The notes under the pieces: generated by a model
What the model saw: the letters and a program-made list of their open reading frames with translations, nothing else
Databases searched by the model: none
What the model was told of the DNA's origin: nothing
In this document: in pieces, positions 1 to 5,248 of the stretch
Numbering within the stretch: position 1 is the first letter of the stretch
Layout: the number at the start of each line of letters is the position of its first letter
DNA from: Lachnospiraceae bacterium UBA7729
GTDB taxonomy: Bacteria > Bacillota > Clostridia > Lachnospirales > Lachnospiraceae
Direction of reading: 5' to 3'
Assembly (NCBI GenBank): GCA_002482005.1
Contig: DLFD01000061.1
Location: forward strand, 1 to 9,279
DNA length: 9,279 bases
Translations under genes and position numbers: made by a program

Positions 1-340
1 ATTTTCTGGATTTCTTCGCTAGACTCTTGTCGCCGCCCTTGAGTCCAGCGAAGGATCTACAAGAATTCTTGAATCTCTTCGCTAGCGCATAGCCCCTCTC
101 TCCATCGGCCAGCGAAGGAAAAGAAGAATTTCCTGGATTTCTTCGCTAGACTCTTGGCGCCGCCCTTGAGTCCAGCGAAGGAACTACAAGAATTCTTGAA
201 TCTCTTCGCCAAGGCATCTCCCTCTCTCCTTCGGCCAGCGAAGGAAACTACAAGAATTCTTGAATCTCTTCGCCAGGGCATAGCCCCTCCTCCTTCGGCC
301 AGCGAAGAAAAAGAAGAATTTTCTGGATCTCTTCGCCTGA
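1..340. repeat. Tandem array of ~63-64 bp hairpin-forming units
   Basis: Five full units and part of a sixth are seen. The anchor CTTCGC occurs at 14, 77, 141, 204, 268 and 331, giving spacings of 63, 64, 63, 64 and 63. Each full unit closes about 40 bases later with GCGAAG, forming a dyad (14-53, 77-117, 141-180, 204-243, 268-307). In units 1 and 3 the arms are longer (CTTCGCTAGACTC against GAGTCCAGCGAAG, one mismatch), and these two units differ at one base. Units are joined by two linker types. One contains the perfect palindrome CAAGAATTCTTG (60-71, 187-198, 251-262); the other is purine-rich and related to AAGAAGAATTTTCTGGAT. The array begins before the window. Several frames are open on both strands, but the alternating 63/64 spacing breaks any one frame, so I treat it as non-coding. 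Function is unknown. Confidence 0.9.
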
Positions 341-360
341 CTTACCCCTCAACATAAATT

Positions 361-393
361 CAGGCGCCGGAAGCGATTTTCTTCCGGCGCCTG
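361..393 (-). terminator. Strong hairpin, probable terminator of the rhomboid operon
   Basis: A perfect 13-bp inverted repeat CAGGCGCCGGAAG / CTTCCGGCGCCTG (361-373 and 381-393) encloses a 7-base loop. It lies about 70 bases past the stop of the minus-strand rhomboid gene. The tail on the minus strand (AATTTATGTTG) is only moderately U-rich, so termination is inferred from stem strength and position. It also separates the genes from the tandem array. Confidence 0.7.
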
Positions 394-462
394 CCCCTCA
401 TAGATAATCTGATTTCTTTCCCAGTCCGCAATACCTGTCTGTTCCGCTTCCGCAGCATTCCT

Positions 463-1026
463 TTACTTCTTGTTCACATTGTACCCGATGACAGCTCCTG
501 TGATGCCGCCGATGATGTGAGCCATATTTGAGACGTTATCACGGATGAAGATTCCTTCCACCACCTGCTGCCCGATGAAGATCACTGCGATCAGCAGGAA
601 GCTCAGCGGAATCTCCCCGTCGTGAAATCCTGTGAAAGAAGTCAGCAGGATGAAAGTAAACACAACGCCGCTCGCCCCGAGCAGGGCAGTTGCCGGGAAG
701 AAGATGTAATTCACAAGTCCTGTGACCCCTGCTGTGATCAGGATGGCGGTGCTGATCTGCTTCGACCCGTACTTCTCCTCCAGCATCGGACCCAGGAGCA
801 GGATGTACATCATGTTGCCGGCATAGTGACTCCAGCTGCCATGCCCCAGCACATGCGTGAAGAACCTGAGATAAGTCAGCGGTGACAGGAGCGACGAATG
901 ATACGTGGAAAACAGCAGTGTATTGCTGCGTCCGCCGGTGAGAAAACTGAGTCCAAGAGCTGCCAGACTGACAAGGACAAACCCCAGGGATACAGGAGCA
1001 TTGAAAGTGATCTTTAATCTGCGCAT
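463..1026 (-). CDS. Rhomboid family intramembrane serine protease
   Basis: This is a polytopic membrane protease that should cleave transmembrane substrates within the bilayer; its substrate cannot be told. With the start chosen here (187 aa), the family signatures are visible. H67 and N71 lie in HGSWSHYAGNMMY, matching the HxxxN oxyanion/TM2 motif. The catalytic serine is S119 in GASG, and the catalytic histidine is H170 in AHIIGGITGAVIG on the last membrane helix. Hydrophobic segments lie at about 12-29, 70-80, 92-110, 115-131, 140-155 and 168-182, consistent with the six-helix rhomboid core without an added domain. The ATG at 1030-1032 directly abuts the AGAGGG ribosome site, whereas the ATG at 1024-1026 has a 6-base spacer, so I prefer the latter. 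It is the last gene of the minus-strand run, 72 bases after the HAD gene and before the hairpin at 361-393. Confidence 0.93.
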   Translation of the reverse strand: MRRLKITFNAPVSLGFVLVSLAALGLSFLTGGRSNTLLFSTYHSSLLSPLTYLRFFTHVLGHGSWSHYAGNMMYILLLGPMLEEKYGSKQISTAILITAGVTGLVNYIFFPATALLGASGVVFTFILLTSFTGFHDGEIPLSFLLIAVIFIGQQVVEGIFIRDNVSNMAHIIGGITGAVIGYNVNKK

Positions 1027-1032
1027 ATCCAT

Positions 1033-1038
1033 CCCTCT
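1033..1038 (-). promoter_or_regulatory. Ribosome binding site deciding the rhomboid start
   Basis: AGAGGG on the minus strand has zero spacing to the ATG at 1032 and 6 bases to the ATG at 1026. This favours the downstream ATG as the rhomboid start. Confidence 0.55.
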
Positions 1039-1098
1039 GCAATATTTCTTACGATACCCGGTGTGATCTCAATCATATAAGGCTTTTTCATCCCCGTA

Positions 1099-1770
1099 TC
1101 ATCCCGCCAGCAGGCTGACATACGGAATGCTTTCATCGATCCTGCGGAAGATCTTCGTACTGAGCCTTTTCATCTCTTCATCAGGCTCCGTCAGGTCCGG
1201 GACCATGATGACCGGAACTCCTGCTGCCGCCGCGCTTCTTACGCCATTCGGAGAATCCTCATATGCGAGGCATTCATCCGGCATAACGTGCAGTTTACGA
1301 CATGCGAAGGAATAGGGATCCGGATATGGCTTTCCCCTCTTCAGCGAGGTCGCCGCAACAAAGTCATCAAAATACGGGAGCAGCCCCGTCTTCTCCAGCA
1401 GCTGAGTCTTCTTCTCCTTGGCTGACTGGGTCACGATCACCTTCCTGAGCCCCGGAAACATCTCCAGATGCTCCAGAAGTTCCCTGACCCCAGGCTTTAC
1501 ATCCGGTGTGTGCAGATCAAAGTAACCTGCCATCAGTTCTTTCCGCTTCGCCCGGAAGGCATCATAAGCTTCTTCCGATCCAAATGCGCCGCCGACGATT
1601 TTTCTTCCGACCGAAGCATCGCAGGAACGAAGCTTCAGCGCAAGCTCGTCTGACATCTCCCAGCCGCATTCCTTCGCAGCCTTCTTCCAATATTCCAGAT
1701 AGATCTTCTCAGTATCGAAAAGCAGTCCGTCGTGGTCAAAAAAGATCGCCTTCAGTCTCAATCCAGCCAC
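1099..1770 (-). CDS. HAD-superfamily hydrolase, beta-phosphoglucomutase/phosphatase-like
   Basis: A 223-aa cytoplasmic haloacid-dehalogenase-type enzyme, most likely a sugar-phosphate phosphatase or phosphomutase (subfamily IA with an alpha-helical cap). The four HAD motifs are visible. Motif I is FFDHDGLLFDTE, with nucleophile D12 and acid/base D14. Motif II is VIVTQS with T114. Motif III is the KRGKPYPDPY region with K147. Motif IV is YEDSPNG with Mg2+-binding E171 and D172. The cap occupies about residues 20-90. The DHDG rather than the commoner DMDG in motif I is a mild variation. The start is a GTG at 1768-1770, preceded by GGAAAGG with a 4-base spacer. It overlaps the end of the carbonic anhydrase gene by 13 bases, implying co-translation. 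The exact substrate cannot be assigned, because this fold covers many phosphate esters. Confidence 0.93.
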   Translation of the reverse strand: MAGLRLKAIFFDHDGLLFDTEKIYLEYWKKAAKECGWEMSDELALKLRSCDASVGRKIVGGAFGSEEAYDAFRAKRKELMAGYFDLHTPDVKPGVRELLEHLEMFPGLRKVIVTQSAKEKKTQLLEKTGLLPYFDDFVAATSLKRGKPYPDPYSFACRKLHVMPDECLAYEDSPNGVRSAAAAGVPVIMVPDLTEPDEEMKRLSTKIFRRIDESIPYVSLLAG

Positions 1771-2309
1771 TCAACCTTTCCGGTCTCAATATCATAGACC
1801 CCGCCGGCCGTCTTCATTCTTCCAAGTTCCGGATGCTCCGCATATATGTCACGGATCATCCGGACATTCCGTTCTACGTTCAGCGCGCTTGCTTTTCTCT
1901 CATCCTTCTCGTCTCCAATCGCCTTATGGATCTCATCCGTGATCGACCTGATATAGCCCTCACCGTCTCCGGCTATGGCAGCTCCAACCGCCCCGCAGTG
2001 AGTATGGCCAAGCACGACCGTCAGCGGACAGTGAAGGTGTCCCGCGGCATACTCGATACTGCCAAGCTGATGATCATCCAGAACATTTCCGGCGACACGG
2101 ACCACAAACAGTTCTCCGATCCCTGCTGAAAAGATCGCCTCCGGAATCTCCCGGGAATCCGAGCAGGCGATAACGATCGCGTAAGGGTGCTGACCATGCT
2201 CAGCCGTCTGCCTGCGGATCTGAGGAGAGATGTCCCCATGATTCGTGAGAGCGTCAAGATATCGATCGTTTCCATCCTTCAGTTTCTGAAGACTTTCCTC
2301 TGCTGTCAT
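1758..2309 (-). CDS. Beta-class carbonic anhydrase
   Basis: Interconverts CO2 and bicarbonate with a zinc centre, in the cytoplasm. With the start at 2309 (183 aa), the ligands are C49 in ACSDSR, H102 and C105 in GHTHCGAV. The D51-R53 dyad of the CSDSR motif is intact. Other family marks are VVRVAGNV and GSIEYAAG. The frame is open further upstream, with a TTG at 2384 and an ATG at 2378 two bases past the preceding stop. I prefer the ATG at 2307-2309: AAGGGGG lies 8 bases before it, and the family normally begins close to the helix starting TAEESLQKL. The longer 23-residue extension looks unrelated to the family. It sits between the small HhH-like gene and the HAD gene and shares 13 bases with the latter. 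In an anaerobe it may supply bicarbonate for carboxylations, which is inference. Confidence 0.95.
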   Translation of the reverse strand: MTAEESLQKLKDGNDRYLDALTNHGDISPQIRRQTAEHGQHPYAIVIACSDSREIPEAIFSAGIGELFVVRVAGNVLDDHQLGSIEYAAGHLHCPLTVVLGHTHCGAVGAAIAGDGEGYIRSITDEIHKAIGDEKDERKASALNVERNVRMIRDIYAEHPELGRMKTAGGVYDIETGKVEWLD

Positions 2310-2317
2310 GCTTATTT

Positions 2318-2324
2318 CCCCCTT
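2318..2324 (-). promoter_or_regulatory. Ribosome binding site deciding the carbonic anhydrase start
   Basis: AAGGGGG on the minus strand with an 8-base spacer to the ATG at 2309. The upstream candidates at 2378 and 2384 lack a site this good. Confidence 0.5.
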
Positions 2325-2380
2325 CATATGATCTCCGCTTTCCGCTGGGCGTAACCGTTCCAGGATCGATCTATCCATGC

Positions 2381-2590
2381 TCAATCCATATCCTGTTCCA
2401 GATAGCTACTCTCCAGTTTGTCCAGAATATCCGCTGTCCCTCTTGGCCCGATTCCCCGGGCTTGCCGGTACCATCCCGGGTCTTTCATCGCTTCTGCCAG
2501 ATCCCCGATCGTCCGGATCCCGACCGCCCTCAGGCAGTCCGGATCATCGTAAGCAAGACCATGCATGGTCCAGCTCTCTTCCTCGTTCAT
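2381..2590 (-). CDS. Small helix-hairpin-helix / RNA polymerase alpha-CTD-like protein, function unknown
   Basis: A 69-aa acidic protein. Residues about 18-62 (LRAVGIRTIGDLAEAMKDP, then RGIGPRGTADILDKL) follow the pattern L..xGI.TI.DL....GIG....I...L. That pattern is known from tandem helix-hairpin-helix folds such as the alpha-subunit C-terminal domain, which bind DNA or protein. No fused partner domain is present. The frame is open back to an ATG at 2665, but that ATG has no ribosome site, and an extended -10 promoter lies at 2651-2659 inside that stretch. The ATG at 2588-2590 has AAGGA with a 9-base spacer, so I choose it. It is the first gene of the minus-strand run leading to the carbonic anhydrase. 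The DNA-binding role is inferred from fold resemblance only. Confidence 0.65.
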   Translation of the reverse strand: MNEEESWTMHGLAYDDPDCLRAVGIRTIGDLAEAMKDPGWYRQARGIGPRGTADILDKLESSYLEQDMD

Positions 2591-2650
2591 ATTCACCGTT
2601 CCTTTATGGAATGCCAGGCAGAAACACTGATCTTCTTCTGCGTCAGGACC

Positions 2651-2659
2651 ATCATAACA
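2651..2659 (-). promoter_or_regulatory. Candidate extended -10 promoter for the 2590-463 gene run
   Basis: The minus strand reads TGTTATGAT, an extended -10 (TGn plus TATGAT). There is no convincing -35, as is allowed for extended -10 promoters. Transcription would start near 2644, leaving a leader of about 54 bases before the ATG at 2590. Confidence 0.45.
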
Positions 2660-2695
2660 CATCATGAGAACGACCGGCCACTGACAGCTATAGCT

Positions 2696-2747
2696 AAAAA
2701 GAGCCCGCGGTGACGACTTTGGCTAACACAAAGCTCTTCTCCGCGGG
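2696..2747 (-). terminator. Rho-independent terminator of the 330-aa membrane protein gene
   Basis: On the minus strand, outer arms CCCGCGG (2747-2741) and CCGCGGG (2710-2704) enclose an inner stem CTTTG / CAAAG around a 7-base loop, followed directly by CTCTTTTT (to 2696). It lies about 29 bases past the stop at 2777. The internal loop makes it an unusual shape, but GC arms plus a U tract fit an intrinsic terminator. Confidence 0.75.
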
Positions 2748-2776
2748 ACTTGTACGAGGCTCAGGTCTTTCCGATG

Positions 2777-3769
2777 TTACTCCGACGCGCCTGGCCCTGC
2801 AGCCTTCTTCTTGCCGAATCTGCCACGGACCCTTCCGGCTCCCCGCCTTGCAAGATCAGGCCTTTTGAAATGGACATTCGTCCCCAGAAGCATATTGCAC
2901 AGCCAGATCAGGAAGAACAGTGTGAAGATCGGGATCACACAGGCCGTCACGAGCAGCACTGCGATGTAATTGATCATGCTGTTCAGGATCTCCTTAAACT
3001 GATTCACCGTATCTCCGACGATCTCCGGCAGCTCGGTAAATACCTTCCCTGCCTTGTCAGCGATGTCTGATGCGGTATCCGTTACGGCTTTTCCGGCGTT
3101 TGCCACATTATCGGCCATCTTTCCGAAGAATGATCTCTCTTCCGTGTCCGTTTCAGTTTCCGTTTCCGCCTCGGTCTCTTCCGCTGCTTCCCCGTCCCCA
3201 GAATCTTCACCCAGCATGGTGCCTAGTTTGTCGGTCGTCTCCGACATCTTTCTTACTTCTTCATCAACAGAATAATGGAACGTATTCTCAATCGTTCTCG
3301 AGATGAAGGTACTGCAAGGCGCCACTGCCCAGATCACAAGGGCGAAGATCAGCACCTTGACCATGACATGCCTTAAAGCATCTTTGTTCTCCACCGCATA
3401 GCAGCTCAGGATCCATAGCAGCAAGGCGAGCGGCACCAGAAATCTGAATGCGATGAACCCGCCTGCGGCAGGAAGATATTTCTCGATCAGGATCGCAGCG
3501 CTGATCCCGATCAGGTAATCGCTCAGGTCCGCGATCTTCTCAGCGATAGGGTTTCCGGTGTCATTCGGTATCGCTGACACCAGGAAAGCTGCTGTCGTAG
3601 CAGACGCCGTCAGCGTGACAACGGTCGCTTCCTTCTTGTCCAGAAATGACATAGTCCCTCTATATGTCTTCGGTGACGAGAAAACCGACCCCAGCACAAA
3701 GATGGATAGGATCGCGATCAGGACCGGTATCCCGATCTTCTTCAGATGCGGCATGTACTTTTCTTTCAT
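2777..3769 (-). CDS. Multi-pass membrane protein with acidic spacer and amphipathic helix, function unknown
   Basis: A 330-aa protein I do not recognise. Hydrophobic segments lie at about 12-30, 48-67, 86-101, 104-126 and 135-156, with a strong one at about 266-295 (IAVLLVTACVIPIFTLFFLI). Between the last two is a soluble stretch. It holds an acidic Glu/Thr run (about 194-211, alternating E and T), then an Ala/Asp/Lys-rich amphipathic segment (about 216-262) with an 11-residue-like rhythm, as in LEA- or apolipoprotein-like helices. The C-terminus (302-322) is strongly basic (KRPDLARRGAGRVRGRFGKK), suggesting a cytoplasmic tail near nucleic acid or phospholipid. The ATG at 3767-3769 has AAGGAG 12 bases upstream, which is rather far. 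It is a single gene with its own terminator at 2696-2747, and its promoter should lie in the repeat-rich region upstream. Confidence 0.85.
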   Translation of the reverse strand: MKEKYMPHLKKIGIPVLIAILSIFVLGSVFSSPKTYRGTMSFLDKKEATVVTLTASATTAAFLVSAIPNDTGNPIAEKIADLSDYLIGISAAILIEKYLPAAGGFIAFRFLVPLALLLWILSCYAVENKDALRHVMVKVLIFALVIWAVAPCSTFISRTIENTFHYSVDEEVRKMSETTDKLGTMLGEDSGDGEAAEETEAETETETDTEERSFFGKMADNVANAGKAVTDTASDIADKAGKVFTELPEIVGDTVNQFKEILNSMINYIAVLLVTACVIPIFTLFFLIWLCNMLLGTNVHFKRPDLARRGAGRVRGRFGKKKAAGPGASE

Positions 3770-3843
3770 GACAGTTTGCTTCTCCTTCCTTTGATCTGCA
3801 TGCTCTCAGCAGAATAACTTACGTATAGTAATAGCAATAGCAA

Positions 3844-3879
3844 CAGTATACCCTTCCCAGCATCAGTATACCCTTCCCA
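3844..3879. repeat. Two direct copies of a 16-bp motif, period 20
   Basis: CAGTATACCCTTCCCA occurs exactly at 3844-3859 and 3864-3879. The 20-bp spacing is close to two helical turns, and each copy places TATACT (minus strand, -10-like) at the same relative position. A 10-bp palindrome CCATGCATGG (3877-3886) follows. It could be an operator pair or duplicated promoter for the minus-strand membrane protein gene. This reading is inferred. Confidence 0.6.
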
Positions 3880-3896
3880 TGCATGGAATTCCAGAG

Positions 3897-3932
3897 CCTG
3901 TCTTTCCTGTCATTCCTGTCTTTCCTGTTTTA
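3897..3932. repeat. Four 9-bp tandem repeats (CCTGTCTTT-like)
   Basis: Units are CCTGTCTTT, CCTGTCATT, CCTGTCTTT and CCTGTTTTA at 3897, 3906, 3915 and 3924. Their role is unknown; the exact period suggests slippage or a reiterated protein-binding site in the divergent control region. Confidence 0.6.
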
Positions 3933-3973
3933 TGTTCTTTCTGGTCCTGTGCATGACATTCATCCTCCTCATG

Positions 3974-4006
3974 CGCATATTTATGCGGTTATTTGAATAA
4001 TTATTC
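3974..4006. promoter_or_regulatory. Pair of palindromes, candidate operator of yjiM/yjiL
   Basis: Two perfect inverted repeats lie side by side: CGCATA-TT-TATGCG (3974-3987) and GAATAATTATTC (3995-4006). Their centres are 20 bp apart. They lie about 70-90 bases upstream of the predicted transcription start near 4070, a position typical of activator sites. No known regulator motif was recognised. Confidence 0.4.
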
Positions 4007-4034
4007 TGCAGGGGACTCTTTGGAAAAGCCATGG

Positions 4035-4092
4035 ATGACGTTTCTCCTCCGATGAGGTAAAATCTAAGGAAACAGGATGTTGTCAAAGGAGG
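4035..4092 (+). promoter_or_regulatory. Candidate sigma-70-type promoter and ribosome site of yjiM
   Basis: ATGACG (4035-4040) and TAAAAT (4058-4063) are separated by 17 bases, giving a start near 4070. AAAGGAGG (4085-4092) then lies 4 bases before the ATG at 4097. The -35 matches the consensus only partly. The rest of the 3770-4096 gap holds the repeats listed separately and no gene. Confidence 0.45.
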
Positions 4093-4096
4093 CGCC

Positions 4097-5248
4097 ATGA
4101 ATCTGATATCTGATCTGCCGGAAGTGTTTGATACATTCGCTCAGCAGCGAAAGAACTCGTTTCTGACCGTCAAGGAATTCAAGGAAAGAGGCATTCCGAT
4201 CATCGGCTCCTACTGCAGCTATTTCCCGAAGGAGATCGCCATGGCCGCCGGGGCCGCTCCGGTCAGCCTCTGTTCCACATCCGGTGAGACGATCCCGGAA
4301 GCCGAGAAAGATCTTCCCAGGAACCTCTGTCCGCTGATCAAGTCGAGTTACGGGTTCGCCAAGACCCAGAAGTGTCCTTACTTCTATTTCTCGGATCTGG
4401 TAGTCGGCGAGACGACCTGCGACGGCAAGAAGAAGATGTACGAGATGCTGTCGGATCTCAAGGATGTCCATGTCATGCGGCTTCCGAATAAGCAGGATGA
4501 GGAAGCGCTCGATGCCTGGACCAATGAGATCATCCGGCTGAAGAACGCCGTCGAGGAAAGATTCGGCGTGACGATCACCGAAGAGAAGCTCCGTGAAGCG
4601 GTTCACATCAACAATCAGGCCAATGCTTCTCTCGAATCTCTGTGCACCGTGATGGAGCATGACCCATGTCCGATCAGCGGTCATGACCTGTTCAAGGTCT
4701 TAAACGGAAGTCAGTTCAAGTTTGACCGCAAGGCTCTGGCAGCGGAAATCACTGCCCTGAGCCAGAAGATCGAAGCTGACTATTCTTCCGGAAGGATGCT
4801 CGACAAAAGACCGCGCATCCTGATCACCGGCTGCCCGATGGGCGGAGCGACCGAGAAGGTGATCGAGGCGGTCGAGCAGAACGGCGGTATCGTAGTCGGC
4901 TTCGAGAACTGCTCCGGCGAGAAGAACTTCGGGATTCAAGTCGACGAGAAGGCGGCAGACATCTACAGGGCACTTGCAAGGCGCTACCTGGATATCGGCT
5001 GCTCCGTGATGTCGCCTAACCCGCACCGTCTGGACACACTTGGCCGTATGATCGACCAGTATCATGCTGACGGTGTGCTCGAGATGGATCTGCAGACCTG
5101 CCTGACCTACGAGGTGGAATCAGCTAAGATCCGCAGATTCGTGACGAAGGAAAAGGGAATCCCTTACCTGCAGGTCGAGACCGACTATTCCCAGAGCGAC
5201 ATCGGCCAGCTAAACACAAGAATCGCTGCATTTATCGAGATGATCTGA
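4097..5248 (+). CDS. yjiM: Double-cubane-cluster protein / 2-hydroxyacyl-CoA dehydratase D-component family (YjiM-like)
   Basis: A 383-aa cytoplasmic iron-sulfur reductase of the HgdB/FldC fold family. Its closest remembered relative is E. coli YjiM, which shares the stretch KCPYFYFSDLVVGETTCDGK and the C-terminal ETDYSxSDxGQLxTRxAAFIE motif. This clade is the double-cubane-cluster-protein type characterised in Carboxydothermus. Those proteins carry an [8Fe-9S] cluster and reduce small molecules such as acetylene when fed electrons by an ATP-driven activator; the natural substrate is unknown. Nine cysteines common to this clade are present: C40, C59, C78, C93, C108, C246 (GCPMGG), C272 (NCSG), C302 and C335. 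The second Cys of the YjiM GCSC motif is Val304 here. The ATG follows AAAGGAGG. Its stop overlaps the activator start as TGATG, so the two are made together. Dehydratase activity on a CoA ester is possible but less likely than a DCCP-type role. Confidence 0.92.
   Translation: MNLISDLPEVFDTFAQQRKNSFLTVKEFKERGIPIIGSYCSYFPKEIAMAAGAAPVSLCSTSGETIPEAEKDLPRNLCPLIKSSYGFAKTQKCPYFYFSDLVVGETTCDGKKKMYEMLSDLKDVHVMRLPNKQDEEALDAWTNEIIRLKNAVEERFGVTITEEKLREAVHINNQANASLESLCTVMEHDPCPISGHDLFKVLNGSQFKFDRKALAAEITALSQKIEADYSSGRMLDKRPRILITGCPMGGATEKVIEAVEQNGGIVVGFENCSGEKNFGIQVDEKAADIYRALARRYLDIGCSVMSPNPHRLDTLGRMIDQYHADGVLEMDLQTCLTYEVESAKIRRFVTKEKGIPYLQVETDYSQSDIGQLNTRIAAFIEMI

Noticed and set aside
1..340. CRISPR array
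   Set aside because: The units are nearly identical over their full length and linkers are shared variants, so there are no unique spacers. No cas gene is nearby.
539..1042. 167-codon minus-strand frame overlapping the rhomboid gene
   Set aside because: It is a +1 frame shadow of the rhomboid coding sequence and lacks membrane segments or motifs.
1506..2129. 207-codon plus-strand reading frame
   Set aside because: It lies antisense across the HAD and carbonic anhydrase genes, whose catalytic motifs are intact, and it has no recognisable domain.
2310..2384. N-terminal extension of the carbonic anhydrase to TTG 2384 or ATG 2378
   Set aside because: A good ribosome site lies before 2309 and the extra residues do not resemble the family. 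Coupling through TGAGCATG remains a minor possibility.
3790..3850. A specific minus-strand promoter for the membrane protein gene
   Set aside because: Several TATACT/TATACG boxes occur, but none has an acceptable -35 at 16-18 bases, so no single promoter could be called.
4064..4684. 206-codon minus-strand reading frame
   Set aside because: It is antisense to yjiM, which carries all clade cysteines and a strong ribosome site. The antisense frame is a by-product of GC-rich codons.
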